Below the pieces are notes generated by a model that worked only from the letters and a program-made list of their open reading frames with translations, did no database searches and was not told the DNA's origin. This document shows, piece by piece, positions 17,085 to 25,403 of a DNA stretch of 64,000 nt. The number at the start of each line of letters is the position of its first letter. Positions within the stretch are counted from its first letter, which is position 1. This stretch comes from an uncultured Sphingomonas sp. (GTDB taxonomy: Bacteria; Pseudomonadota; Alphaproteobacteria; Sphingomonadales; Sphingomonadaceae), in assembly GCF_913774285.1 (NCBI RefSeq), contig NZ_CAJYHX010000031.1, positions 1 through 64,000 on the forward strand, written 5' to 3'. Position numbers and translations under genes: made by a program.

Positions 17085-18746
17085 TCAGGCGGCGAGCAGC
17101 CGCTCCGCCTGGGCACGCGCCTCGGGGGTGATCTCGGCACCGGAGAGCATGCGGGCGATTTCCTCGCGCCGCTGCTCGGGGGTGAGCGGCGTCACCCCGG
17201 TGCGGGTGACGATACCGTCGTGACTCTTGGCGATCAGCAGATGCCGCGCGCCACGCGCCGCGACCTGCGGGCTGTGCGTGACCACCAGCAGCTGCGAGCC
17301 CTGGGCCAGCCGCGCCAGCCGCTCGCCGATCGCATCGGCGACCGCGCCGCCGACGCCCCGATCGATCTCGTCGAAGATCAGCGTCCGCGCGCCGCCCTCT
17401 TCGGCCAGCGCCACCTTCATCGCGAGGATGAAGCGCGACAGTTCGCCGCCGCTGGCGATCTTCATCAGCGGGGCGAAGGGTGCGCCCGGATTGGTCGAAA
17501 CCTCGAACTCCACCCGGTCCATGCCGGCGGCGCTCCACTGAGTCTCGTCGAGCGGCTCGACCACCGTGCGGAAGCGCGCGGCGTCGAGCTTGAGCGGCTT
17601 GAGCTCGGTCGCCACCGCCGCATCCAGCCGCGCCGCCGCCATGGTGCGCATCGCGGAGAGGGTCTGCGCCGCCTCGCGATAGGCTGCGTGGGCTTGAATC
17701 GCCGCCTTCTCCAGCCGCGCGATCCCAGCCCCGCCGCTGGTCAGCCGCTCCATCCGGGCGGACAGCTCCGCCAGCAGCGCGGGAAGTTCGTCCGGCTGCA
17801 CCCGGTGCTTGCGCGCAACGGCGCGCAGCTCGAACAGCCGCGCTTCGTCCGCCTCCAGCGCGGCGGGATCGAAGGCCAGCGCCTCGGCGGCGGCATCGAC
17901 CTGCGCCTGCGCCTCGCTGCCCTCGGTGATCGCGCGGTCGATGGCGGCCAGTGCCTCGGCCAGCGCTTCGTGATCGTCGGACACGCGCTCCAGGATCCGC
18001 GCCGCCTGCCGCAACCGGGCAAGCCCACCGTCCGATCCTTCGAGCAGATCGGCAATGCCTTGCAGGTCGGTCGCGATCTTCTCGCCGCGCTGCATCGAGG
18101 CGCGGCGCTCGGCGAGCCGCTCCTCCTCGCCTTCCTCGGGTGCGAGCGCGGCAAGTTCAGTGACGGCGTGCTCCAGCCATTCGCGGTCGCGCTCGGCGCT
18201 GTCCTGCTCGGCCCGCGCCACCGCCAGCGCATCCTCGGCCGCGCGCCAGGCGCGGTGGGCAATCGCCACCGGCCCTACGTCGCAGCGCCCGAAGGAATCG
18301 AGCAGCAGCCGGTGCCCGCGGGGGTTGAGCAGCCCGCGATCGTCATGCTGGCCGTGGATCTCGACGAGGTGCGGCGCCAGTTCGCGCAGGAATCCGGCGG
18401 AGGCGGGCTGGTCGTTGACGAACGCTCGGCTGCCGCCATCGGCCTTGACCAGCCGGCGGACGAGCAGCGGCTCGCCCGGCTCCAGCTCCATGCCGTTCTG
18501 CGCGAAGAGATTGGCGATCGCGCCGTCGGCGGGCGGCGGCACGAAGCTCGCCACCACCACCGCCTGCGCGGCACCGCTACGGACCAGGCCGCTATCGGCG
18601 CGCGCGCCCAGCGCCAGCCCCAAGGCGTCGAGCAGGATCGACTTGCCCGCCCCGGTCTCGCCGGTCAGCACGCCGAGCCCTTCGCCGAACTCCAGGTCCA
18701 GCGCCTCGATCAGCACCACGTCGCGAATGGATAGCGCGGTCAGCAT
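17085..18746 (-). CDS. recN: DNA repair protein RecN
   Basis: RecN, an SMC-like ATPase that tethers and processes DNA ends during double-strand-break repair. The 553-residue protein has the N-terminal Walker A GETGAGKSILLDALGLALG, a QHDD motif in the ATPase lobe (HGQHDDRG), a central coiled-coil region (about residues 170-350) and a C-terminal signature and Walker B (SGGELSRFILAMK, then LIFDEIDRGVGG). Length is normal. It lies 43 bp after bamD on the same strand. I looked for an alphaproteobacterial LexA box (GAAC-N7-GTTC) just upstream and did not find one. Confidence 0.97.
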   Translation of the reverse strand: MLTALSIRDVVLIEALDLEFGEGLGVLTGETGAGKSILLDALGLALGARADSGLVRSGAAQAVVVASFVPPPADGAIANLFAQNGMELEPGEPLLVRRLVKADGGSRAFVNDQPASAGFLRELAPHLVEIHGQHDDRGLLNPRGHRLLLDSFGRCDVGPVAIAHRAWRAAEDALAVARAEQDSAERDREWLEHAVTELAALAPEEGEEERLAERRASMQRGEKIATDLQGIADLLEGSDGGLARLRQAARILERVSDDHEALAEALAAIDRAITEGSEAQAQVDAAAEALAFDPAALEADEARLFELRAVARKHRVQPDELPALLAELSARMERLTSGGAGIARLEKAAIQAHAAYREAAQTLSAMRTMAAARLDAAVATELKPLKLDAARFRTVVEPLDETQWSAAGMDRVEFEVSTNPGAPFAPLMKIASGGELSRFILAMKVALAEEGGARTLIFDEIDRGVGGAVADAIGERLARLAQGSQLLVVTHSPQVAARGARHLLIAKSHDGIVTRTGVTPLTPEQRREEIARMLSGAEITPEARAQAERLLAA

Positions 18747-18789
18747 CGCGGCCCCCTATCGCAGGAACAGGAGAAGAACGAAAGTGGTT

Positions 18790-19614
18790 TTAGCTCGCGG
18801 GCTTGGGCGGCGGGCTGGCCTTGGCCGCGGCCGCCACCTTGTCCTGGTTTTCCTGCATCAGCTCGTACGCATGCTTGTACCAGTCGGTGCCCGGATAGTT
18901 GGCGCCCAGCACCGCCGCGGCCTTCTTCGCCTCCTCCGGCACGCCCATTGCGAGATAGCTCTCGGTAAGGCGCATCAGCGCCTCCGGCACGTGGGTGGTC
19001 ATCTGATAGTTGTCGATCACGTTGCGGAAGCGCAGCGCCGCCGCCAGCCACTGGCCGCGCTTCTCGTAGAAGCGACCGATCTCCATTTCCTTGCCGCCCA
19101 GGTGATCGCGCACCAGGTCGAGCTTCAGGCGGGCGTCCGCGGCGTATTTCGAGTTCGGATAGCGGCGAATCAGCTCGCCGAGCGAATCGAGCGCCTGCTG
19201 GGTGATCTTCTGGTCGCGGGTGACGTCGCTGATCTGCTCGTAATAGGAGATGCCGATCAGGTAATAAGCATAGGGCGCATCGCGGTTGCCCGGGTGGACG
19301 GCCAGGAAGCGCTGCGCCGAGGCGATCGCCTCCGCATAGTCGCGGTTCAGATAATAGCTGAACGCACCCATCAGCTGCGCGCGGCGGGCCCAGACCGAAT
19401 AGGGATGCTGGCGCTCCACTTCGTCGAACAGCGCGGCGGCGAGCTTGTACTGGTGCTGGTCCAGCTTCTGCTTGGCCGTGCTGTACAGCGTGCCGACGTC
19501 GCGCGCGACATAGGGAAGATCCTTCACCCCGCCGCGCTTGGCGCAGCCGGCGACGGAAAGGGCGAACACCGGAAGGAGCGCGAACGCAAGCGCGCGAGGC
19601 AGAGGACTACGCAT
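18790..19614 (-). CDS. bamD: outer membrane protein assembly factor BamD
   Basis: BamD, the essential TPR lipoprotein of the BAM complex that folds beta-barrel proteins into the outer membrane. The 274-residue precursor has a signal sequence ending in lipobox SVAGC (Cys at about residue 24), then five TPR repeats, with typical segments such as YSTAKQKLDQHQYKLAAALFDEVERQHP, AYYLIGISYYEQI and RRYPNSKYAADARLKLDLVRDHL. A short Ala/Pro-rich tail ends it. It is upstream of recN and divergent from the mannose-6-phosphate isomerase gene. Confidence 0.96.
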   Translation of the reverse strand: MRSPLPRALAFALLPVFALSVAGCAKRGGVKDLPYVARDVGTLYSTAKQKLDQHQYKLAAALFDEVERQHPYSVWARRAQLMGAFSYYLNRDYAEAIASAQRFLAVHPGNRDAPYAYYLIGISYYEQISDVTRDQKITQQALDSLGELIRRYPNSKYAADARLKLDLVRDHLGGKEMEIGRFYEKRGQWLAAALRFRNVIDNYQMTTHVPEALMRLTESYLAMGVPEEAKKAAAVLGANYPGTDWYKHAYELMQENQDKVAAAAKASPPPKPAS

Positions 19615-19737
19615 ATGGCGGGGTTCTTAGACCGGGGCCGTGGCTGCAAACAATCCTTTTCGGGGCGGGATTGCGGCGGAACCTGCTTCGGGCCACATGC
19701 GCTGGCGTTTCCGTACCGTCTTTGAAGGGGATCTTCC

Positions 19738-20580
19738 GTGCCCGCCACGCTTCTCGCCACCCACCGCGTCGAAAAACCCTGGGGTCGCCACACGCTGTAT
19801 CCGGGCTTCGCCGATCCCGCCGAGGACGGCGATCCGGTCGGCGAAGTGTGGTTCCAGACGCCGGGCAACTCGACCCCGGACCTGCTGATCAAGTATCTGT
19901 TCACCAGCGAGAAATTGTCGGTGCAGGTCCATCCGAACGACGAGCAGGCGCACGCCGCCGGCCTGCCGCGCGGCAAGGACGAATGCTGGGTGATCCTCGA
20001 CGCCCAGCCCGATTCGACGATCGCGCTGGGCACCAAGCAGCCCTATACCCGCGAGGAGCTGCGCGCCGGTGCGCTCGACGGCTCGATCGAGAACATGCTC
20101 GACTGGAAGCCGGTCAAGGCCGGCGATTTCTTCTACTCGGCCTCGGGCACGGTGCATGCGATCGGCGCGGGAATCACGCTGATCGAGGTGCAGCAGAACA
20201 GCGAGACCACCTATCGCCTCTATGATTACGGCCGCCCGCGCGAGCTGCACCTGGATGCGGGCATCGCCGTCGCCGAGCCGGTGCCCTTCGTGCCCCACCC
20301 GATGCCGGGTGCCGTGTCGCCGAACCGCACCATCCTCGTCGAAGGCCCCAAGTTCGTGCTCGAGCGCTGGGAAGGCGGCCATCGCCGCTTCGACCTGCCC
20401 GAAGGCACCACCGGCTGGCTGATCCCGGTGAAGGGCGAAGGCGTGGTCGACGGCATCGCCTTCAAGGCGGGCGAGTGCCTGACGCTGGAAGGCCATGTCG
20501 AGCTGCACGCGGCAGTCGGCAGCGACCTGCTGTTCGCCTATCCGGGCGACGCACGTGTCCCGTCGATGGACGCCGAATGA
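19738..20580 (+). CDS. manA: class I mannose-6-phosphate isomerase
   Basis: A zinc-dependent isomerase that interconverts mannose 6-phosphate and fructose 6-phosphate, feeding GDP-mannose and hence polysaccharide synthesis, or mannose catabolism. The 280-residue enzyme has the zinc-site motifs LSVQVHPNDEQAH (about residues 60-72) and GKDECWVIL, and the C-terminal ASGTVHAIG. This short form, lacking the helical insert of the Escherichia coli enzyme, is common in alphaproteobacteria. It starts at GTG (19738) with AAGGGG upstream. The divergent partner is bamD. Confidence 0.9.
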   Translation: MPATLLATHRVEKPWGRHTLYPGFADPAEDGDPVGEVWFQTPGNSTPDLLIKYLFTSEKLSVQVHPNDEQAHAAGLPRGKDECWVILDAQPDSTIALGTKQPYTREELRAGALDGSIENMLDWKPVKAGDFFYSASGTVHAIGAGITLIEVQQNSETTYRLYDYGRPRELHLDAGIAVAEPVPFVPHPMPGAVSPNRTILVEGPKFVLERWEGGHRRFDLPEGTTGWLIPVKGEGVVDGIAFKAGECLTLEGHVELHAAVGSDLLFAYPGDARVPSMDAE

Positions 20581-20663
20581 ACCGAAGGTAGTTTCATATT
20601 CACGCAACTTGCCGCCGCGCGCGAACGTTCGGCACGCATCGATAACGACAAGGAAATGTCCCG

Positions 20664-21167
20664 ATGCGCATGTTGTTCGTAGCCGCCGCGGCGGCGGCGC
20701 TGACCCTGCCGACGGTGCCCGCGATGGCGCAGGGCTGGCAGAATCGCGACGCCCATTGGCAGGATCGCGATCACGGCCGCGACCGCGACGGCCGCTGGAA
20801 CGATCGCGGCCCCGGCCGCGGCCATGGCCCCGATCGCGGCGATTGGCGCCGCTGGCGCAACTATGACTATAACCGCCTGCCGCCGGGCCAGCGCCGCTAT
20901 TATGCCGACCAATATTATCGCGACGGCCGCTATTATCAGGAGCGCCGCCTGAGCCGGAACGACCGCATCTATCGCGGCCGCGACAACCGCTATTATTGCC
21001 GCCGCAACGACGGCACGACCGGCCTGATCGTCGGCGGCCTGGGCGGCGGCCTGCTGGGCAACGCGCTGTCCTCGGGCGGCAATGCGACGCTCGGCACGCT
21101 GCTCGGCGCGGTGGCGGGCGGTGCGCTCGGCCAGTCGGTGGACCGCGGCAACATTCGCTGCCGCTAA
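20664..21167 (+). CDS. exported glycine-zipper protein with Arg/Asp/Tyr-rich region
   Basis: A 167-residue precursor with a signal peptide (about 1-22, ending PAMAQ), a long low-complexity Arg/Asp/Gly/Trp segment (WQDRDHGRDRDGRW and GRGHGPDRGDW), a RcnB-like stretch (YNRLPPGQRRYYADQYYRDGRYY) and a C-terminal glycine zipper (IVGGLGGGLLGN then LLGAVAGGALGQ) ending IRCR. The last 60 residues align with the gene at 13442. It is probably periplasmic or outer-membrane-associated; a specific role is not known. A good terminator follows. Confidence 0.82.
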   Translation: MRMLFVAAAAAALTLPTVPAMAQGWQNRDAHWQDRDHGRDRDGRWNDRGPGRGHGPDRGDWRRWRNYDYNRLPPGQRRYYADQYYRDGRYYQERRLSRNDRIYRGRDNRYYCRRNDGTTGLIVGGLGGGLLGNALSSGGNATLGTLLGAVAGGALGQSVDRGNIRCR

Positions 21168-21188
21168 TCCTTGACGGCCTGTATGAAG

Positions 21189-21217
21189 AGGGGTCCGGTT
21201 CGCCGGGCCCCTTTCTT
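21189..21217 (+). terminator. Rho-independent terminator after the 20664 gene
   Basis: Ten-base arms (21189-21198 and 21203-21212, with one G-T pair) close a TTCG tetraloop and are followed by TTCTT. It lies about 20 bp after the stop codon. Confidence 0.8.
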
Positions 21218-21222
21218 CTCGC

Positions 21223-21459
21223 CTAGATGAACCCGCCGGTCAGCATCAGCCGCACCCCGCTGATGATCAGGATCAGCAAATTGAGGTTCCGCCCCGCCGT
21301 GCCGCGCGAGAGCATCCCCACCACCGTGCCGGTGAGCGCGATCGGAAAGGCGATCCAGTTGACCAGCGGCACGAAGGGGAACGGAATGATTCCCACCAGC
21401 GCAAAGGGCAGCGCCACCAGCCCGATCAGCAGCGAAATTGCATTGAACATCGGCACCAT
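21223..21459 (-). CDS. small membrane protein, unknown function
   Basis: A 78-residue hydrophobic protein with two or three predicted helices: ISLLIGLVALPFALVGIIPFP at about residues 6-26, a second helix around VNWIAFPIALTGTVVGML, and a C-terminal LNLLILIISGVRLMLTGGFI. Small proteins of this make-up recur in sphingomonads, but no function is known to me. The start is uncertain (ATG at 21459 or 21450; a longer form from 21528 would add a Cys-containing head). No strong ribosome-binding site was found. It converges with the 20664 gene across that gene's terminator. Confidence 0.6.
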   Translation of the reverse strand: MVPMFNAISLLIGLVALPFALVGIIPFPFVPLVNWIAFPIALTGTVVGMLSRGTAGRNLNLLILIISGVRLMLTGGFI

Positions 21460-21587
21460 GTGGGGCAGCTTCACTGTATTATCAAGGCAGCACACCTGCT
21501 CTTTGTAGCGCATAGCACGCGCTTTCATCCGCTGGCCTCGCCATGATATGCAAGTCTCGGTCCGCCCGTCGCGCCACGAGGTCTGTC

Positions 21588-22160
21588 ATGCCGCTCCCGG
21601 CTCTGTCGCTCGCCCTCCTGATCGCCTACACATCGCCGGGCGAGCGGATGCTCAACGTCCAGTACACCGTGACGAATGTGGGCGGTGGCCTCGGCAACCA
21701 TGTCGACGAGACGGTGATCTTTGGCATGGTGCCGGGCGCCGCAACGGAAAAGCGCTGGGTTGCGGAGAGGGTGCGCCGCGACCGCCGCTATTGCGGAAAG
21801 CAGGGTGCGGACGGCAAATGCGTCGCCACCGAGACGCAAGTTCATGACTGGCTGGACGGCGCAACCTGCAGCAAGGTGGCACCGGCCTTCACCGCACTTT
21901 GGGCCATTCGGCCCGCAGGCTTCGCGCCGGTGCGGGACTTTGTCATCGTCTCCGATTCTGCCACCGTCACCATCACGGGCACCACGACGCAGGCGGGCTA
22001 TCTCACCAAAACCAGCGTCAGCCAGGCCGCCGGCGACTTCGCGACGTGGTGGCACAATTCGAGCAATAGCTGGAACGCGTGCTGGCAGCAGGCCGCACCG
22101 GTCGTGGAGGGTCAAGTGCTCGCCCCCCGCTTGTTCCTTCCTGCAACCCCCGCCTCCTGA
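21588..22160 (+). CDS. putative exported protein with conserved-looking cysteines
   Basis: A 190-residue protein with a weak signal-like N-terminus (LPALSLALLIAYTS) and a mature part containing four cysteines in two pairs: RRYCGKQGADGKC at about residues 66-78, then ATCSK and NACWQQ. This spacing would suit disulfides in the periplasm. Beta-rich patterns (LNVQYTVTNVGGG, VSDSATVTITGTT) are evident. I do not recognise a family. An ATG at 21543 would extend the protein by 15 mainly charged residues and is less signal-like. It stands alone before crcB. Confidence 0.55.
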   Translation: MPLPALSLALLIAYTSPGERMLNVQYTVTNVGGGLGNHVDETVIFGMVPGAATEKRWVAERVRRDRRYCGKQGADGKCVATETQVHDWLDGATCSKVAPAFTALWAIRPAGFAPVRDFVIVSDSATVTITGTTTQAGYLTKTSVSQAAGDFATWWHNSSNSWNACWQQAAPVVEGQVLAPRLFLPATPAS

Positions 22161-22213
22161 CGGGCGAAACCACGAAGGTTCCCCTTTGCCCCGATTCGCG
22201 CTAGGGGCGCGGG

Positions 22214-22594
22214 ATGCCCAATCTTTTTCTCGTGATGCTCGGCGGGGCCATCGGCTCCGCGGCCCGCTACGGCGTTGGCCGCGCCGGCGTCGCCCTGCTC
22301 GGCCCGGCCTTCCCCTGGGGGACCCTCGCCGTCAACATCGTCGGCGGCTTCCTGATGGGGCTGCTCGGCGCCAGCCTGCTGCGCTTCGGCCCCAATGCCG
22401 AACAGGCGCGGCTGCTGCTCGGCGTCGGCGTACTCGGCGGTTTCACCACTTTTTCCTCCTTCTCGCTCGAGACCTTCGCGATGATCGAGCGCGGCGACCT
22501 CGTCACGGCGATCGGCTATGTCCTCGCCTCGGTGATCGGCGCGATCGGCGCGGTCGCCATCGGCATGACGCTGGCGCGGGCGGTGACGGCATGA
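22214..22594 (+). CDS. crcB: fluoride ion transporter CrcB (Fluc)
   Basis: A small inner-membrane fluoride channel that works as a dual-topology dimer and protects against cytoplasmic fluoride. The 126-residue protein has four hydrophobic helices and the family motifs GGAIGSAARYGVGR (residues 10-23), FPWGTLAVNIVGGFLMG and GGFTTFSSFSLE with the Phe/Ser/Thr pore residues. Its stop overlaps the next ATG (ATGA). I looked for the fluoride (crcB) riboswitch in the 53-bp leader and did not see its conserved sequence. Confidence 0.95.
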   Translation: MPNLFLVMLGGAIGSAARYGVGRAGVALLGPAFPWGTLAVNIVGGFLMGLLGASLLRFGPNAEQARLLLGVGVLGGFTTFSSFSLETFAMIERGDLVTAIGYVLASVIGAIGAVAIGMTLARAVTA

Positions 22595-23703
22595 GCGGCC
22601 CCGAAGATGGCGTCCGCCAGTTCGTCGTCGGCTATGACGATGACGGCATCCGGCTCGACCGCTGGTTCAAGCGGCATCTGCCCGATGTGAGCTTCAACAT
22701 CGTCTCGCGCTGGGCCCGCACCGGCCAGCTCCGCGTCGACGGCGCGCGCGCCACGCCGGGCGACCGCATCGCAGCCGGCCAGCAGATCCGCGTGCCCCCG
22801 GCCGAGCCGGCCAAGGGCGCCGCCGCCGCTGCCCCGCGCGCCAAGCGTGCGCCCAAGCCGCTCAGCGAGGAGCAGACCGCGTTCGCGCAGTCGCTGGTGA
22901 TCCACCGCGACAACGCCGCGCTGGTGCTCAACAAGCCGCCGGGCCTCGCGACCCAGGGCGGCACCAAGACGTTCGAGCATGTCGACGAGCTGCTCGACGG
23001 GCTGTGGTTCGAGGCCGAAGGCCGCCCCAAGCTGGTCCACCGGCTCGACAAGGACACGTCCGGCGCGCTGCTGGTCGCCCGCTCGGCGCGAGCGGCGGCG
23101 TTCTTTTCCAAGAGCTTCTCCAGCCGCACGGCGCGCAAGATCTACTGGGCGCTGGTGATGGGTGTGCCGGAGATCGAGGACGGCTTCATCGAGCTGCCGA
23201 TCGGCAAGCAGCCGGGCACCGGCGGCGAGAAGATGCAGGTCGACACCGAAGAGGGCCAGCCCGCCCGCACCCGCTACCGGGTGATCGAGCAGGCCGGCAA
23301 TCGCTGCGCCTGGGTCGAGCTGCAGCCGTTCACCGGCCGCACCCACCAGCTGCGCGTCCACATGGCGGCGATCGGCCACCCGATCGTCGGCGACGGCAAA
23401 TACGGGCTGCAGGAGGCGTTCCTCACCGGGGGCATCAGCCGCAAGATGCACCTCCATGCCCGCCGCATCCGCATCGACCATCCCGATGGCGGCCGGATCG
23501 ACGTCCGCGCCGAGCTGCCGCACCATTTCGCCGAGTCGATGCACACGCTCGGCTTCGATCTGAGCGTGGGCAATGCACTGGAGATCGACGACGGCCCCCC
23601 GCCGATGAGCAAGGAACTGCTCAAGCAGAAGGCCAAGGCCCACGCCAAGACCTACCGCAAGGAACGCCGCGGCGAACGGCGGGGCCGGGGCGAGAAGAAG
23701 TAA
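22591..23703 (+). CDS. 23S rRNA pseudouridine synthase, RluC/RluD type
   Basis: A large-subunit rRNA pseudouridine synthase of the RluA superfamily. The 370-residue enzyme starts with an S4 RNA-binding domain (GIRLDRWFKRHLPDVSFN, about residues 19-36), followed by an Ala/Lys-rich linker, then the catalytic domain with HRLDKDTSGALLVA (catalytic Asp at about 154), and QPFTGRTHQLRVHMA. The basic C-terminus (KERRGERRGRGEKK) is longer than usual. RluC is the more likely identity, but RluD cannot be excluded. It is translationally coupled to crcB by an ATGA overlap, an association of unclear meaning. Confidence 0.9.
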   Translation: MSGPEDGVRQFVVGYDDDGIRLDRWFKRHLPDVSFNIVSRWARTGQLRVDGARATPGDRIAAGQQIRVPPAEPAKGAAAAAPRAKRAPKPLSEEQTAFAQSLVIHRDNAALVLNKPPGLATQGGTKTFEHVDELLDGLWFEAEGRPKLVHRLDKDTSGALLVARSARAAAFFSKSFSSRTARKIYWALVMGVPEIEDGFIELPIGKQPGTGGEKMQVDTEEGQPARTRYRVIEQAGNRCAWVELQPFTGRTHQLRVHMAAIGHPIVGDGKYGLQEAFLTGGISRKMHLHARRIRIDHPDGGRIDVRAELPHHFAESMHTLGFDLSVGNALEIDDGPPPMSKELLKQKAKAHAKTYRKERRGERRGRGEKK

Positions 23704-23728
23704 GCGTGCCCTTATTTGAACGTTCGCC

Positions 23729-23823
23729 GTCATCCCGGCAAAAGCCGGGATCCGTTGGGGTCGCCGTTGCGGCTCCTGCTTCGACGTTGTGGCGAATGGA
23801 TCCCGGCTTTCGCCGGGAGGACG
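23729..23823. repeat. palindromic element, family 2, copy 1
   Basis: Two inverted hairpins, GTCATCCCGGC...GCCGGGATCC at the left and GGATCCCGGC...GCCGGGAGGAC at the right, form a large inverted repeat of about 95 bp. The sequence between (TTGGGGTCGCCGT) is nearly the same as in the copy at 33151. It occupies almost all of the spacer between the rluC-like and gph-like genes and ends about 22 nt before the gph-like ATG. Confidence 0.85.
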
Positions 23824-23845
23824 TACAAAGGGTGGAAACTTTCGC

Positions 23846-24505
23846 ATGAACCGCCTCGCGCTCTTCGATTGCGACGGCACGCTGGTCGACAGCCAGGCGA
23901 GCATCTGCCTCGCCATGGAGCATTGCTTCACAGGCCAGAAGCTCGCCCCCCCACCCCGCGAGTCGATCCGCCGCATCGTCGGCCTGAGCCTGGTCGAGGC
24001 GATCGCCCAGTTGCTGCCGCAAGCCGAGGGCGATCTCCACCGGCACCTCGCCGAGGAATATAAGCGCGCCTATTTCGCCCTGCGCACCGCCGGTCATATC
24101 GAGGACGAGCCACTCTATGACGGCATCCTCGAGGCGATCGAGACGCTAGACGCCAATGGCTGGCTGCTCGGCGTCGCCACCGGCAAGTCGGATCGGGGGC
24201 TGCGCCGGGTGCTGGAAGCGCACGGCCTGCGCCAGCGCTTCGTCACGCTGCAGACCGCCGATCGCCACCCCTCCAAGCCGCACCCGTCGATGATCGAAAC
24301 CGCGATGGCAGAAGCAGGTGCAGCACCCGAGACCACGGTGATGATCGGCGACACCAGCTTCGACATGGCGATGGCCGTCGCGGCCAATGCGCACCCCTTG
24401 GGCGTTGCATGGGGCTACCACACTCCCCATGATCTACACGCGGCCGGCGCGGTGCGGGTCGTGGCGCATGCATCGGCGATCCCGGTGCATCTGGAGGCCC
24501 TGTGA
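23846..24505 (+). CDS. HAD-superfamily phosphatase, Gph-like
   Basis: A haloacid dehalogenase-type phosphatase with subfamily IA cap, resembling phosphoglycolate phosphatase and related housekeeping phosphatases. The 219-residue protein has motif I DCDGTLVDS (residues 8-16, nucleophile Asp), motif II in GVATGKSDRG, motif III Lys near HPSKPHP and motif IV IGDTSFDMAMA. Substrate specificity cannot be read from the motifs. The start at 23846 follows AAGGGTGG. The stop overlaps the next gene's GTG, so it is translationally coupled to the small membrane protein and ATP12 genes. Confidence 0.88.
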   Translation: MNRLALFDCDGTLVDSQASICLAMEHCFTGQKLAPPPRESIRRIVGLSLVEAIAQLLPQAEGDLHRHLAEEYKRAYFALRTAGHIEDEPLYDGILEAIETLDANGWLLGVATGKSDRGLRRVLEAHGLRQRFVTLQTADRHPSKPHPSMIETAMAEAGAAPETTVMIGDTSFDMAMAVAANAHPLGVAWGYHTPHDLHAAGAVRVVAHASAIPVHLEAL

Positions 24506-24723
24506 ACGACGCCGACCGCGTAGCACGCAACCGCTATTTCCTGATGATGGCCGCGAACTGCGTCGGCGTGGCCGGCGCAGTGCTGGCGCTGCTCATCCTG
24601 GGCCGTGCCAAGACCACCGAGCTGACGATGCTGGGCATTGCACTGATGCTCGCCTCGTTTTGGGTCATGGCAGCGATCCCCAGGATGCTCGCCCGCCGCT
24701 GGAGGACACCCCCCGAAGCATGA
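24502..24723 (+). CDS. small two-helix membrane protein, unknown function
   Basis: A 73-residue protein with two hydrophobic helices (about residues 12-34, MMAANCVGVAGAVLALLIL, and 41-60, LTMLGIALMLASFWVMAAIP), followed by a basic C-terminus (RMLARRWRTPPEA). Its GTG start overlaps the gph-like stop and its stop overlaps the ATP12 ATG. It is therefore tightly embedded in a gph-orf-ATP12 operon, which argues that it is a real gene. I do not recognise a family. Confidence 0.72.
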   Translation: MNDADRVARNRYFLMMAANCVGVAGAVLALLILGRAKTTELTMLGIALMLASFWVMAAIPRMLARRWRTPPEA

Positions 24724-25397
24724 AACGTTTCTGGAAGACCGTGACGATCGTCGACGGTGCCATCGAACTCGATGGCCGCCCCGTCCGCACCCCTGCCCGC
24801 GCAGCCCTGCTGCTGCCGACGCCGCAGCTGGCGGAAGCCGTGGCCGAGGAATGGCGCAGCGTCGGCGAGGAACTCGATCCCCGCGCCATGCCGCTGACCG
24901 GACTCGCCAACGCCGCGATCGACCAGATCGCGCCGAACCCCGCCCCCTTCGCGGCGGACCTCGCGCGCTATGGCGAGAGCGACCTGCTCTGCTACCGCGC
25001 CGAACTGCCCGAGCCGCTCGTCGAGCGCCAGGCCGCGCAGTGGGACCCGCTGCTTGACTGGGCGCGCACCCGCTACGACGTGCATTTCGAGACGACCGCC
25101 GGAATCATGCACCGCCCTCAGCCGCCTGCGACGATCGCGCGGCTGCAGGAGGTGGTCGCGGCGCTCGACCCGTTCCGGCTTGCCGCGTTCAGCCCGCTGG
25201 TGACGATCAGCGGCTCGCTTGTCACCGCGCTGGCACTGCTCGAAGGCGCAGCGGACCGGGAGACGGTGTGGCGCGCCGCCCAGCTCGACGAGGACTGGCA
25301 GGCCGAGCAATGGGGCGAGGACGAACTCGCCACCCGCGCCCGTGACGTTCGCCGCGCCGATTTCGACGCGGCGGCGCGGTTCCTCAGCCTGCTCTAG
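24720..25397 (+). CDS. ATP12 family F1-ATPase assembly chaperone
   Basis: A 225-residue protein of the ATP12 family, whose mitochondrial member holds F1 alpha subunits before they join beta. Family traits are the KRFWKTVTI start, the LDGRPVRTPAR loop at about residues 17-27, AVAEEWRSVGEELDPRAMPLTGLANAAID near residues 40-68, and a Trp/Asp-rich C-terminal part (LDEDWQAEQWGEDELATRAR). It begins within the stop codon of the preceding gene. The F0 operon is 14 kb away and the F1 genes are outside the window, so partnership is inferred from the family. Confidence 0.92.
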   Translation: MKRFWKTVTIVDGAIELDGRPVRTPARAALLLPTPQLAEAVAEEWRSVGEELDPRAMPLTGLANAAIDQIAPNPAPFAADLARYGESDLLCYRAELPEPLVERQAAQWDPLLDWARTRYDVHFETTAGIMHRPQPPATIARLQEVVAALDPFRLAAFSPLVTISGSLVTALALLEGAADRETVWRAAQLDEDWQAEQWGEDELATRARDVRRADFDAAARFLSLL

Positions 25398-25403
25398 CAG
25401 AAC

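Noticed and set aside
18747..18789. LexA (SOS) box before recN
   Set aside because: Only GAAC direct repeats are seen; the alphaproteobacterial box GAAC-N7-GTTC is absent in this stretch.
22161..22213. Fluoride riboswitch before crcB
   Set aside because: The 53-bp leader does not show the conserved blocks of the crcB motif, and there is too little room for the usual fold.
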